Positions 52,440 to 63,010 are shown, counted from the stretch's first letter. The stretch: DNA of 64,000 nt from Undaria pinnatifida (GCA_012845835.1 JABAKD010000014.1:5670396-5734395); one strand, 5' to 3'. Notes: a model not told the origin generated them from the letters alone. Program-made: numbers and translations.

Positions 52440-52575
52440 CATGGAAGAATCCACTACTTTATGGTGCGATCGTTCGACTTCATGGGTGCTGCTACTACTA
52501 CTACTGCTGCTTTATTATGGAAGGATATTTGATTTACATCGGAACGGCGTCTACGCTATATTGTCGGAGGGCAAA
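52440..52575 (+). repeat. Dispersed repeat family M, plus-strand copy
   Basis: GGTGCGATCGTTCGACTTCATG, a CTA/CTG tract and GGATATTTGATTTACATCGG mirror 2345-2450. The region between 51613 and 52440 holds only a short SINE-tail fragment near 52045-52105 and microsatellites. Confidence 0.6.
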
Positions 52576-52849
52576 AAACATAATAATAATGGATATATAT
52601 GACATAGACCTCAAGCTCCTCGTCTTTGTGACTACTAGCTTACAGCGAGCGTAACGACATACCACGTGGCGCCGTGTCTGGGAGGTGAAGACACACACAG
52701 CAGGACAGCAGGAGCAGCAAAAAGCAGCAGAAAAATGCAGGGAAGGCTGGCAAATAAATGTGTCTATGCATTAATACGAGATCGCCCACACAACCCGGTC
52801 TTCTTGTTTTGTGTATGCTTTGAACTACACACAGACTGACGCATTATTA

Positions 52850-53077
52850 TTAGACAATCAGTCCCAGCCGTATACTTTCAGTGTTAGCATCAATCATCAA
52901 GAAACCTTCGTCTCGGCAAGACTTCTCACACCGGAGAACTATCCAATGACAGATAATCTGATGTAAGAAAACAGCGTCGCCTTCGATGGCATTGCACGTG
53001 ACGACATGCAGGGATTCTCCACCAATGAGAACGCATCTTTGAAATATGGACCAATCAAAAAATGACGGTGACGTCAT
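52850..53077 (-). CDS. Hypothetical 75-residue open frame
   Basis: The ATG-initiated minus-strand frame begins MTSPSFFDWSIFQRCVLIGG and has balanced composition. I recognise no domain. It lies head-to-head with the plus-strand frame at 53104, separated by about 26 bases. A TGACGTCA palindrome (53069-53076) overlaps its start codon. It could be an exon or a chance frame. Confidence 0.3.
   Translation of the reverse strand: MTSPSFFDWSIFQRCVLIGGESLHVVTCNAIEGDAVFLHQIICHWIVLRCEKSCRDEGFLMIDANTESIRLGLIV
53069..53076. promoter_or_regulatory. TGACGTCA palindrome (CRE-like)
   Basis: The 8-base palindrome TGACGTCA lies at the head-to-head start of two hypothetical frames and overlaps the minus-frame ATG. 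It is the consensus site of bZIP (CREB/ATF-type) factors. A single site this short may be chance. Confidence 0.25.
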
Positions 53078-53103
53078 CTAAGCCAAAAAAATGAATGTAA
53101 TGC

Positions 53104-53451
53104 ATGTACAGGAGACAGGACATAGGACAGCACAGATCACAGACCGTGAGAGATGAGAGTGTTCCAGCCAGTCAGTGTGCATACATGCACAATATATGGA
53201 AAAAATGTGCCCTTTTCGTTTTTGGGCACACTGTTCTAGTGCGGCCAAGGTTTTTCTGTCGCACTTTCGGCTGCGGGGCAAGCAAGGGGGCCGTCGATAC
53301 ATTAAGGCACATATTTGGATCCCAGCCACGCTCCGTGGCGGTGCTTGAAGCACTCAACGTCGCAGAGCTGTCTCTTCATGCCAAGGGGTTGTGTTCCGCC
53401 TCCCCGAGACAAGCAGGTGCGTGGAAAACCCCACATTTCTTTATTATTTAA
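53104..53451 (+). CDS. Hypothetical 115-residue open frame
   Basis: The ATG-initiated frame's second half looks protein-like (FGCGASKGAVDTLRHIFG, SVAVLEALNVAELSLHAKGL). No family is recognised. AG/GT dinucleotides at both ends of that part would allow it to be an internal exon. It is divergent to the frame at 52850-53077. Confidence 0.3.
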   Translation: MYRRQDIGQHRSQTVRDESVPASQCAYMHNIWKKCALFVFGHTVLVRPRFFCRTFGCGASKGAVDTLRHIFGSQPRSVAVLEALNVAELSLHAKGLCSASPRQAGAWKTPHFFII

Positions 53452-54033
53452 AAATAGTCCGCTCCGTTCTCACATTTTTTAGCCCGCTGCCCTTTCCCGC
53501 CCGCTATATAACATCTTCATCCGTCTAGTTTTTTTATCCTCGCAACAAGCTGCAGCATTCCTTTGTGACAGCCACGGACGATGCTTCTATGTGTTTATAT
53601 GTGTGCTTGCTTATACATGTGCATCACCGCAATCTGTGCTGTCACATATAGATCATAGGCACACAAAACGGTCAAGAGAGGCGTTTTTTCAACAACAGCC
53701 GCTGAGCCGCTGAGCCTCGCAGCCACAATATCATATGTCCTGCCGACGACGCCAATTTTGATGAGTCGTGGTGCCGGATAGGTGTGAGGGAAGGGACGCA
53801 GGGGTATCAGCTTCGCTTGGAGACAGCACCGGTTCTTCTTTGTAGATTTCTTATTATTGGCGTAGAACTGTGAGAAGCTGGAGGAGACAGGAAAGGAGGA
53901 GTGAGACCATGGGGGGGGTGGGATGAGGCTCACAGAGTTCCTTCCCCCCAACATTGCTGCTGTGCTCTCTTCTGGACCTTTACCTATGGAACGTACAAGG
54001 AACGTTCTCCTAGAAGTTCTATATTCCTATGAT

Positions 54034-54121
54034 GAGCGCTTTAGAGCCCCCGAACCCTTCCCTATACTAAATCCAAGTAATTTTGTCCCTAAAAACGGGT
54101 TTCCAGTTGTAAAAGGGTTAA
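54034..54121 (-). mobile_element. MITE family B, minus-strand copy
   Basis: CTTTAGAGCCCCCGAACCC starts it and TTCCAGTTGTAAAAGGGTTAA ends it. The core TATACTAAATCCAAGTAAT is the reverse complement of 47981-48070. The left TTAACCCC is lost. Confidence 0.8.
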
Positions 54122-54627
54122 GGCGCTTGCATCAATCTATCTTGTCCAGAGGAAGAACGTCATTACCGAGAACGCTCTTGTGGTATAAGCTAGCTAGTTT
54201 CTACGGGTTATCTTCTCCACTCAGAATATTCCGTTTGAGAGAATCTTCTTGTGGCCAATAGACCATGACTCTGCGGGCAATCTTACCGAATCTATTGCCA
54301 GCTACACTGACACTCTTCTATTACAATCAGCACCACAATGCCTACTACGAGTAGCCCGTACATATCATTGCAACGCCTCCTGTGCTCCGCCTTGTCGACT
54401 TGCAGCGCCCCCCGGATATCAAGTCGACTCCATCTCGAATGGAAACGATGTACACATATGATATGATACAGCAGTACAGAGAATGACTTTGTCTTGGATG
54501 ACATCATGTTGTCATGTTACCCAGGCGTTTTCCACGAATCACAAAAAAAAAATGGACCAAAATCACAAAACCGCAAGGGCACTAAATCCCATCAAATGGA
54601 TGGATATTAATAGTAGTAGTAACTGGT

Positions 54628-54920
54628 GTTAAAGTATTAGTGGGGTATTAGTCCGTTTGACCACTTGCAAAAGGTTAACCAATAGCTTACCCAAACAAAG
54701 CCTTACAACACTCTTCCCCCCTGAAACGGCGGGATAGCAGGTCGGCCGGATACACGGGCGGACCTATCAATTATTCAAGCCGTGTTTCATTTCCTGGGTT
54801 TACCGGGGAGAGTATTTTTCAAGTTCGACATGATGGGGAAAGTCTGAAAAAGTTCATTATGGTGGATGTGGGATTTGAACCCACGGCCCAAAAAACCTAT
54901 AGTCCTGCCGACGACGCCAT
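54628..54920 (-). mobile_element. SINE family E copy
   Basis: It runs from the tail (AGTGGGGTATTAGTCCGTTT) through TCTTCCCCCCTGAAACGGCG to the T-arm GTGGGATTTGAACCCACGG and CCTGCCGACGACGCC. It is close to 55014-55315. Confidence 0.8.
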
Positions 54921-55013
54921 TTGTTGAGGTATTAGTGGGGTATTAAGTCCGTTTGACCACTTGCAAAAGGTCAACCAATAGCTTACCCAAACTAAGCCTT
55001 ATTATAACATTTT
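54921..55013 (-). repeat. SINE family E tail fragment
   Basis: Only the tail block (ATTAGTGGGGTATTAAGTCC to CCCAAACTAAGCCTTATTAT) is present, sandwiched between two longer copies. Confidence 0.7.
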
Positions 55014-55315
55014 TGTTAGTCAAGGTATTAGTGGGGTATTAGTCCGTTTGACCACTTGCAAAAGGTTAACCAATAGCTTACCCAAACTAAGCCTTATAAC
55101 ACTCTCCCCCCCCCTGAAGCGGCGGGATAGCAGGTCGGCCGGATATACGGGCGGACCTGTCAATATCCAAGCGGTTTCATTTCCTGGGGATACCGGGGAG
55201 AGTATTTTTCAAGTTCGACATGGGGAAAGTCTGAAAAAGTTTATTAGTATGGATGGTGGGATTTGAACCCACGACCCGAAAAACCCATGGTCTGTCGACG
55301 ACGCCATTTGTTATG
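55014..55315 (-). mobile_element. SINE family E copy
   Basis: The full tail, body and T-arm (GGTGGGATTTGAACCCACG) are present, ending CTGTCGACGACGCCATTTG. A further tail fragment follows at 55316-55385. Confidence 0.8.
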
Positions 55316-55533
55316 GTTATTAGCGGGGTATTAAGTCTGTTTGACCACTTGCAAAATAGCTTACCCAAACTAAGCCTTACAACACTGGCATAATACCAAT
55401 ATGTACCAACAATGTCAGGCAAAAAAGGTGATCCATATTGCAGCGGCTAGCTGGGGGGCACCCCATTTCACACAGACAGGCAGTTACACCTGCTGCCCGT
55501 AGAAAGTACAGAGCAAGCATACGTTATCGAATG

Positions 55534-55961
55534 AGACACATGTGCTACACGGTAGAGGTGTGTGCACCATTTTTTTTCCGAGCCACGTAACCTGTTGCGA
55601 GGAGCTCTAAACTATACCCCTCTCTGTGAGGCAAAAACTGATTTTTCGATACGTTAAACAAGTAAAATCCGATGATGACGCAACGTCCCCTCCTTCCCCA
55701 CCACCCGCGCCATCACCTAGATAGACCTAGCACCACGCGTATCTAGCCAACCCGTTCATCTCTGTGCCACCTAAATAAAGCTGTTAAAAAACCCTTTTGC
55801 CCCAAACCCCCCTCCCCTCCCCATGACCTCTATCTAGGTATTGTACGAAAGAAAATTACTGCAAAAAAAAGAAAGGACATCCCGACAATTTTGGGTGAAG
55901 GAGCTCCGTCATCCAGATGTTATGTCTGCCGAGAAATGCTACCTCTATCGTAGCACGCGTC
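55534..55961 (-). mobile_element. MITE family A-like element with an inserted family H fragment
   Basis: GACACATGTGCTACACGGTAG at about 55534 and TACCTCTATCGTAGCACGCG at the right are inverted ends. The right body is family A in reverse (AATTTTGGGTGAAGGAGC). About 55675-55850 contains a reverse family H segment (TAGATAGACCTAGCACCACGCG). Confidence 0.6.
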
Positions 55962-56104
55962 GTAACAGAGTTGAGGGGTTTCCACATAAAATGTTGGCAA
56001 GGATTACCATGGAGAATGCCATCAACTTCCGTCCCTTCTCGAGGCACAAGCTCGGGCTTCGGTGGTACAAGAACGAGCGCATCTCTGTCCTCCACTATCA
56101 TCAT

Positions 56105-56222
56105 CTTGTCGAGCGATCGACACACACACGACGCGTATGAAAATACGTGGTGAGCTAAAGCTTTATTTTTCTCCATCCATCCGCCGGAGGATGAAAAAAA
56201 AAAAAAAAAAAAAAAAAAAAAG
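56105..56222 (+). mobile_element. Retroposon family J 3' end with long polyA
   Basis: GACACACACGACGCGTATGAA, GAGCTAAAGCTTTATTTTTC and CCATCCGCCGGAGGATG end in about 31 A. The upstream frame (55966-56110, with KMLARITMENAINFRPFSRH) might be element-derived, but I recognise no domain. Confidence 0.7.
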
Positions 56223-56579
56223 ATTCGTTGTGAGCCTTGCGAAAAACAAAAGTTGAATGATCTTTTAATTTATACACCACGTACGTGGGTTTTTCGGCAC
56301 AAACCGTTGAGCTCTCAACGTTGTATGTTCAAATAAATATGTTACGGTGTCCTTTTTAATTTTCTGGCCAGATGCTTGTCGCTTGAGCTATCCACCCACG
56401 ATCTGTCAACCCCCCCCGAAAAACGTCGGGGAAGCGGAAAAAAAAAATGCCAAAAAAAAAGCATCGCGCGGTAGGCCGGGGTAGAAGGTAGGTGCGGTAT
56501 CCACCCACGCACCTCTTCTTAAAGACTTCGTGTTTCAAGGTTCAAGTATTATTATTTCCTTTGCACACATGCTTGGCAA

Positions 56580-56775
56580 GGGTTTTTTTTCACCCGGGTT
56601 TTATATCGTTTTGCCTTGCCTTAAGCACCACACCTGTGTGTACCAACCGTGGTCACAGGGGTCGTTCCTTCTCTCCCCCCCGGTACGTGCCTTCGTTTTT
56701 GTCGGGCATAGGCTTCAGCATTCCCACCTGTCCGCCTTTTATGCTCGTTTCGATATCCAGCAGCAGCAGCATTAC
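56580..56775 (-). mobile_element. SINE family F tail/body fragment
   Basis: CCAACCGTGGTCACAGGGGTC, the C-rich tract, ACGTGCCTTCGTTTTTGTCG and GGCATAGGCTTCAGCATTCCC match 45785-45870. Confidence 0.6.
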
Positions 56776-57084
56776 TTGTACGTATCATGAATGTATCGAG
56801 GACAAAATGCCGAGGTTGCACGAGAGGCACCCATGATCTGCCCCCCCCAAAAAAAAAACTCTCAAATATATATATAGATATACTGTATAATAGTTGGCCT
56901 GATGGCACCGACGCCGTAAAAAAAATATAATTGATATTGGGGTTGGCGTTGGTTGGCAACGACTCCGACTCTGTAAAGCGTGCCAGTCACTGCGTGGGCT
57001 ACTTGTAGACAACCAGGGTACCGCTTTTTTTTTTCGGCGGGCCATCATGATGGTTATCGAGTAGATCATATGTAAAGAAAAAAA

Positions 57085-57320
57085 ATCAAGGACGTCAGCC
57101 GTGAGTGAGAGTTCGACGAATTTTGGGTCAATACTCATCTTGCAAACTGCGTTGATGGCACCTTCTTGTAATATACTATATGGGTGAGTTTTTTATTGGG
57201 AGGAGTCCTACTTAAAATATATATATATATATATTATAAAAATTGAAAGACACTCCAGCTGTGAGATCGAAGATTTTGTCGAAACTCATCTTTGCAAACT
57301 AGCTGTGTGTGATACTCCGA
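57085..57320 (+). repeat. Family K fragments (two)
   Basis: AGGACGTCAGCCGTGAG...CTATATGGGTGAGTTTT at 57088-57195 is a diverged family K start. 57245-57320 is the short variant also found at 2985-3060. Confidence 0.65.
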
Positions 57321-57361
57321 TCGCGCGTATTACTGGTTGTGTGTCCTCATTAAGGATATAG

Positions 57362-57720
57362 GTCGGCGACTCCCCTTGCAACTACAGTGTAGCTATCAGG
57401 GTCAACAGGGTGATGTTAATCAGTCTGTGCGCGGAAAATATATAACACGTTTTTGAGGGGGACAAAATCTGACAGCTGTGGAAGGAAATGCATGAGCTTA
57501 TCAAGTGAATCCTGTAAGTCGAATAACTGGTGAGGGGAGGGCGGAGTTTTCAAGGACTTGGGGGGGGGGGATCATGTCGCATAGACGTAGGGGTGTGCTA
57601 TACGCGTGGTGCTAGGTCTAGGCGATGGTGCAGGTGGTGGAGAAGGAGGGGGCGTTGGGGGCGGGGGGGGGGGGGGGCAAAGGGTTTTCAAGAGGTTTAG
57701 GTCTCATTTACATACCTGGT
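57362..57720 (+). repeat. Dispersed repeat family H copy
   Basis: It matches 1-125 and the 820-900 block, again with G-runs of 10-16 (about 57560 and 57661). The stretch 57735-57815 then resumes family K. Confidence 0.75.
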
Positions 57721-58034
57721 ATTATATATGTTGTGTTTTTTTCCATGACAATGGTTAGTGTTGGTATTTTTAGTTTGGTGGGGAATTTTGAGCTAGATTT
57801 AACATTATATCTATTTTATAAATTTATTACTACTGTAGTTTCCACTAATACTGCTCTATCATATCTATCGTATGTATGGAAGGTGGTTTATGTTGTTTTT
57901 TCCCCCGCGTTAATATCGGGAGGAGTACGAATACAGAGTAATACTATTAATAGTTATTTAATACTTGGAAGTATGTTAAAAATTAATACAGCATTCGAGA
58001 ATTAAAAGTCGGCGACTCCCCCCCCCCAATAAAA

Positions 58035-58065
58035 AACGACTGTGGGACTCGAACCCACGGTTCCA
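58035..58065 (-). other. tRNA 3'-half-like fragment
   Basis: The minus strand reads AACCGTGGGTTCGAGTCCCAC, a complete T-arm with B-box. No D-arm or anticodon arm is recognisable upstream, so it is not called as a tRNA gene. It may be a SINE relic. Confidence 0.4.
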
Positions 58066-58084
58066 AATTGATACGTTGTCACTC

Positions 58085-58320
58085 TAACATTTTATAAAAA
58101 TATTTTCAGGACGTCAGCAGCTGTGAGTTCGACGAATTCCGGGTCAATACTCATATTTTCAAGCTGCTTGTTGGTACTTGTACTATTCTACGTGGGTAAT
58201 TTTTTTCTCAATGGGAAGGGTCCTATTCTGTTGTGAAAAAAAATGCTTTTGTTCTCCACTATAATGGTGATTGTTGGTATTTTTACTTTGGGTGGGGAAT
58301 TTTGAGCTAGATCTAACATC
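58085..58320 (+). repeat. Dispersed repeat family K copy
   Basis: AGGACGTCAGCAGCTGTGAG...GGTCAATACTCAT and GGTGATTGTTGGTATTTTTAC...TGAGCTAGATC match the ends of 38310-38510, with an expanded middle. Confidence 0.7.
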
Positions 58321-58684
58321 ATATCTGTTTCATAAGTTTATTTCTGTAGTTCCCACTGCATTGCTCTATCTTATGTATGGTGGATGGTTTGCGGATGGAT
58401 AGCTTGGTCAGGGTTGTTGGTACTTTTGTGGTGAAGTGCGTAAGTAAGTTTTCTCTTCGTATCTACCTGGGGGTGGTCTTATAGTTTTGTTTTTTGCACT
58501 ATAAGGGCGGGTTTTGGCATACATCGGGAGTATGAGGACAGTAGTAGTGATCTAATAGATATCATGTAAAAGTCCCACCATTGTGCGGGGTGGAGAACCC
58601 TAACTCCGCACAAGCGGGATGATCGCATCACGTTGTGTGAATATGGTAAGGCACCCATGAGGCAGTTACATAGTAATACCCATT

Positions 58685-58918
58685 GCTGTCTCTGGAGTGG
58701 CCACACCAGAAAACAAAGTAATTCATTGGCGCTGTCATCCATATGCAAGAAAGGATGCAGTTCACCCCTCATGCGACTCGCCGAACACCTCACGGCGCTT
58801 CGCGCTTGGTGCAAGCAATGTCTGCCTGGTTGGTGAAAACCCGACGTGCTCCGTCTCGGCATAGTAGGGATGCGAGGGTCTATGGTCATACGACTACGGC
58901 CATGAACAAATTGAGTGC
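58685..58918 (-). repeat. Duplicated segment L, minus-strand copy
   Basis: It is the inverted partner of 20775-21050. It is flanked on one side by a poly-C/poly-A run at 58919-58940. It lacks the 46-base segment present in the plus copy. Confidence 0.75.
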
Positions 58919-58944
58919 CCCCCCCCCCAAAAAAAAAAACGCCG

Positions 58945-59335
58945 CAATCGCTCCCATCAGTACCTTCAAGTTCGCAATCCACGAAACGCAAAATATACCC
59001 CTTTGTGCTACCCACGTACGAAGCAGTATGTACATACAGCGCTTTCGCTCAGAAGTTCTTCTACCGCGCGCAAGCCGAAAACACAGGACCGCTTTCGCCG
59101 GGTCCCCTGGTCAATTTGCTGCACCTCGCGCGACCTCACAAGGTTTGCAGCTGATATGGGAAGCGTCATTTGCAGCTAACGCACCCTGCAATGAACAAGA
59201 GCAAATCTACGGGCTTAGCTATGACAGTATATAAACAGTACGAGTACGTCTGTTTATATACTGCCATATCTAGGGCTGGGGGCTTTGGTCACTTAATGTT
59301 TTAGGTGTCGGTGAAAAGCCAACCAACTGGCCTAG
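58945..59335. other. No recognisable gene
   Basis: A plus frame (58743-59234) stays open through segment L and beyond but has no motif. TATATAAACAGTACGAGTACGT with its near-complement at 59228-59265 forms a short inverted repeat. Confidence 0.4.
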
Positions 59336-59339
59336 TATT

Positions 59340-59462
59340 CATATAGCGCCAGCTAGCGTTGGGCTGCGAAAGCAACTGAGTTAAATCGACACACGACGCG
59401 TATGAAAATACGCGGAAGTGTGGTGAGCTAAAGCTTTATTTTTCCCCATCCGCCGGAGGATG

Positions 59463-59493
<31 letters not shown>

Positions 59494-59585
59494 TAAGCAC
59501 GTGGTAGTGTGGCGAGCTTAAGCTTTTATTTTTCCCCATCCGTCGGAGGATAAAAAAAGAAAAAAAGAAAAGAAAAGAAAATAAC
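59340..59585 (+). mobile_element. Two successive retroposon family J 3' ends
   Basis: The first ends CCATCCGCCGGAGGATG plus about 28 A (to 59491). The second (AGTGTGGCGAGCTTAAGC...CATCCGTCGGAGGAT) ends in an impure A/G tract at 59553-59585. GCTAGCGTTGGGCTGCGAAA at 59352 is also present at 45484. Confidence 0.7.
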
Positions 59586-59699
59586 ATTAAGCGCCAAATA
59601 AGCCAAAACTGCGCCAGTTAGGTGCAAAGGCGCAGAACACCGCAATTTTCCGCACACAACTGACAGCTGACCGTAACATCTAGCCAAACACGAACAAAA

Positions 59700-59862
59700 A
59701 TCTAGTACATAGTACAAGCGACTTATAGTCAATCAACTCACAGTCCCAGCCACAACCAGGTACTTCGAAGCATACCATAGAATCTAGTAAATAGTAGAAG
59801 CGACTTATGGTCAACCAACTCACAGCCCCAGCCGTACCAGGTACTTCTAAGCACGCCATAAG
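59700..59862 (+). repeat. Tandem duplication, period about 82
   Basis: TCTAGTACATAGTACAAGCGAC...CAGGTACTTCGAAGCATACC is followed by TCTAGTAAATAGTAGAAGCGAC...CAGGTACTTCTAAGCACGCC. Non-coding. Confidence 0.8.
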
Positions 59863-60032
59863 AGCACATAGTTCGTCGGGCATCGGGCATCGTCGTATAA
59901 CTCGTCGTGCGACCGCTGGGTGGTAAAAAACGCCGGATGGCCGAGGTTTCGGCAAATGCCAACTGGTCGGCAAAGCGAAGGAAGAAAAAAATATGCCTGG
60001 CAGTCAACAAAGAGGATATACATCGACCCCGG

Positions 60033-60290
60033 GACGCATGCTGCGATAGAGGTATACCTTTTTTTGGCAAAAATGTTTTCTGAATGACGGGGCTCCTTAA
60101 CCCAAAATCGTAGGATATTCGCCATTTTGTTTTTGCATGATTCTCGTTGAGTACGTAGGCCATGGGATTTTTCATCCGGTATCATGGCAGTTTCGTTTTT
60201 GCTCCAAATCAGTGTTTGGGAGGTCTTAAGCTCCCAAATTGAGGAGCACCCCAGAAAAAAAGTGGTGCGCCTCCATCGTTAGCACGCGTC
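60033..60290 (+). mobile_element. MITE family A copy
   Basis: GACGCATGCTGCGATAGAGG to CTCCATCGTTAGCACGCGTC, 258 bases, full body. Confidence 0.9.
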
Positions 60291-60685
60291 CCGGTGCCGC
60301 CAAGTAACGTCTAGATACATCCGTACCTACAACCTCCGGGTCCGTTTTCGAGAGCCTCAAGTCTGGACATTTTTCCGGACATCGAGCTGATCTCTCTCCT
60401 GCTCTCTCTCTCCCCCTATTCTACAATTAAAAAAAAGCGGAGAATAAATTACGCAACCAACTCCTAGCGGGGGAGCTGCGCAACCGCAGGCACCGGCAGT
60501 AGCACCCGCAGCAGAAGGAGCTGAGGACGCATCCTTTCTGTCGCGCCCTACCCCCCCCCCCCCCCCCCCCTCCCCCCTCATCACTGCTCCGTCTCGAAAG
60601 GGATATGCGTGGTCAACGGCCTAATGACTCCGTCAAGCAGCAAATGAGTACCCCCCCCCTCCCCCCTCCCCGGCCACCTCACGCC

Positions 60686-62260
60686 CTACATCTCGAAGCG
60701 CATTCTCCCAGCATCCGACGGAGTAACCGCACTACCACCGCCATCCGCCGCTAACACCCGCATCGTAGCAGAGCGGGAGGGAGCGCCCGTGGCCAATGCC
60801 TGTGATTTCCGAGGCCCCCATATGCTCAAGGGATGCGCTATGCCGGCTGCTGCTGCTGGCACGCCGGTTGCGACACCGGCTCCACCTGCTTTGACTGTTA
60901 CTACCCCAGCTACAACCCCGGCTACCCCGGGCACGCCGCCTCGCCCCATAAACGTTGCCTCCGCTGCCGCTGCCGCAGGCCTATCACCCTCTCCCCCCGG
61001 CACCGCCGCTCCCACGTTTATCCCGACAGCAGTCTCGGGCCGATGATCCTTCCCCTGCCTATCCAAGGCGTATGGCTCGTCGACCTTGATATCAACTGTT
61101 GCTTCAACGTCACGCGGCACCACGTCGAAACCCGTGTTCCGATTATCCCCGCCCCGCCGTTCCCCGCCCCGCCCCTCCGCGCCCTTCCCTTCCTTGCTCC
61201 GCCCGTCTGCACCTCTCTCCTCCTTACCCCGCCCATCCGCGCCTCGCCTTTCCGTGCCCCTACCCTCCGCGCCTCGCCTCTCCGCGCCTCGCCTCTCCGT
61301 GCCCCTCTCCTCCGTGCACCGTCCCTCCGCGTCCTTCCCCTCTGCACCCCGCCCCTGCGCGCCCCTCCCCTCGGAGCCACGCCGCTCCGCGTGCACGCGC
61401 TCGTCGCGCACCCGCTCCGTGCCCCCCCTCTCTGAGCCCCTCCCCTCTGCGCCCCTCCCCTCCGGACCCCGCTGCTCCGCACGCCTCCCCTCGGAGCTAC
61501 GCCGCTCCCCCCCTCTCCCCTTCCAGCCACGCCCGTCGGATTCCCGCCTCTCCCTGTCCCGCGCCTCGGCGCCCTGCCCCTCCGCGCCTCTATCCCCCGC
61601 GCCTCGCCTCTCTCCAGCGCCTCGGCTTTCCCCGTCCCTCCCCTCCGTTCTTCGTCTCTCCGAGCCCCGTCCCTCCGCATCCCGTCCCTCCGCATCCCGC
61701 CGCTCCGCGCCACGCCTCTCCGCACCCCCCCGACCCTCCGCGCGCCGATCCTGCACGTCTCGTCCCTCCACGTCCCTCCCGTCCACGCCTCGCCGATAAC
61801 CACCGAGCGACCCACCGCCGAGCGAGTCCTCCTTGCGTTCCCCGCCCGAACCTTTCGGTGATTCGGCTCCCGGTGCGAACGCCGGAGAGGGTGGCGCCGG
61901 CCACCGTCCCGACCTCCCTGGTGTCCCTTCGCGCGCCTCAGTGGTGTCAATGCTGTCCTCCACGCTGGGTGAGCGCGGAGCAGCCACCCGCGATGAACCA
62001 GAGGAGGATGGGGGGAGGCCTTTCGCTGTAGTAGCGGGCGGGGGAGTTGTTGTTCTCGACGGCGGCGGCGGCGGCGGCTGCGGCGACTGCGGCGACTGCG
62101 GCTGTCGCTGCGGCGATGACTGCCGTTGGCGGGCGCGGAGGCTCTCCCTGTCAGAAACGTTCTGGGCCCTCGCCTGTGCTGCCAGCTGCGATATGGTAGG
62201 CAGGGGGTCGGAGGCAGTAAATAGTAGATATGTGAGTCGGCAGGATTTCACGACTAGCAC
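60686..62260 (-). CDS. Arg/Glu/Gly-rich pentapeptide-repeat protein (candidate)
   Basis: A minus-strand frame of 524 codons is open from about 62260 to the stop at 60686. The first codon is GTG and no ATG precedes the repeat, so the true start is probably in an upstream exon; YLLFTASDPLPTISQL near 62225 may be just inside an acceptor. A predicted helix (ISQLAAQARAQNVSDRE) is followed by a Pro/Ser-rich linker. A block of about 235 residues of degenerate five-residue units follows (RGAEG, RGSER, RDAEG). A Gly/Ala/Val-rich C-terminus ends RMRFEM. The repeat is charged and probably disordered. Two plus-strand frames are also open over the repeat, a likely side effect of its 15-base period. No known family is recognised. 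Confidence 0.45.
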   Translation of the reverse strand: MLVVKSCRLTYLLFTASDPLPTISQLAAQARAQNVSDRESLRARQRQSSPQRQPQSPQSPQPPPPPPSRTTTPPPATTAKGLPPSSSGSSRVAAPRSPSVEDSIDTTEAREGTPGRSGRWPAPPSPAFAPGAESPKGSGGERKEDSLGGGSLGGYRRGVDGRDVEGRDVQDRRAEGRGGAERRGAERRDAEGRDAEGRGSERRRTEGRDGESRGAGERRGAGDRGAEGQGAEARDRERRESDGRGWKGRGGERRSSEGRRAEQRGPEGRGAEGRGSERGGTERVRDERVHAERRGSEGRGAQGRGAEGKDAEGRCTEERGTERRGAERRGAEGRGTERRGADGRGKEERGADGRSKEGKGAEGRGGERRGGDNRNTGFDVVPRDVEATVDIKVDEPYALDRQGKDHRPETAVGINVGAAVPGGEGDRPAAAAAEATFMGRGGVPGVAGVVAGVVTVKAGGAGVATGVPAAAAGIAHPLSIWGPRKSQALATGAPSRSATMRVLAADGGGSAVTPSDAGRMRFEM

Positions 62261-62404
62261 ATTAATCGGTAGGTGCCGTAAGCCAACTAACCGACTTTAG
62301 TCGTCCAGTCGGCTGTTTTTTGTTTTGTTTTTAGGTCTGCTCATTTTTTCTATTATGTTCGTACTTTTTTCTTTCTCCTTGTCCCTCCATACACGTAACT
62401 CAGA

Positions 62405-62820
62405 TCCGGGGTCACTTAGCAGGCTCTTTCCCCCCCCCTCCCCCCACTATGGTACGCGCCTTCGTTTCCAGCACCTTCTTCCCTCGCCAATTCGCGTCGA
62501 ATTGTGCCTACCCACACTATAAAGCGCTCTCTGTAGCTGGCGTCGTAAAAAAATAGACATCACTACACCGAGATTTGAACCTCTGACTGCAACTGGTGAA
62601 GCCAGCTGATGGCCAGCCGACATGCCGACTTAAGCCACGCGAGCGAAGCGAGCCAAATCAGCCCCCCATCCCCTGCTCAAAAAGGCGGATTGCATCCCGG
62701 GCTAAACAATCCTTCCTACAGGTATAAAAACCCAATATGTCGGATAGCCGGCACCTCCAGGGGACGACTGCCTGTTACTCTGACTAACTAGTTGGCGACT
62801 TAAGTCGTGCCGACTCACAA
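62405..62820 (-). mobile_element. tRNA-derived SINE (family F-like) with extension
   Basis: The minus-strand head GTCAGAGGTTCAAATCTCGG (about 62570-62589) carries a B-box. The body (GTGGGTAGGCACAATTCGAC, GCGAATTGGCGAGGGAAG) and tail (ACGAAGGCGCGTACCATAG plus G-run) belong to family F. The segment 62590-62820 repeats, diverged and inverted, at 6825-7100. Confidence 0.65.
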
Positions 62821-62944
62821 CCTTAATAAAGAGCCTTTGTCCGCTTTCCGCCATATTGTAGGGATACCTACAGTATATAGTATGTGCCTGGTACCTGGTA
62901 GCATTTGGCGTGCGTGCTCTTCACATGAAACCATTACTTGATGA

Positions 62945-63010
62945 AAAATATTTTAACAACATCAGCTGTGAGATCGACGAATTTAGGGTCGATAGTCATC
63001 TTTGCAAGGT
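62945..63010 (+). repeat. Family K start fragment
   Basis: AAAAATATTTTAACAACATCAG with CTGTGAGATCGACGAATT and TCATCTTTGCAAGG matches the family K start. Confidence 0.6.

Noticed and set aside
61086-62031. Two long plus-strand frames rich in Pro/Arg/Ser
   Set aside because: They mirror the minus-strand pentapeptide repeat (15-base period) and have no non-repeat coding-like flanks.
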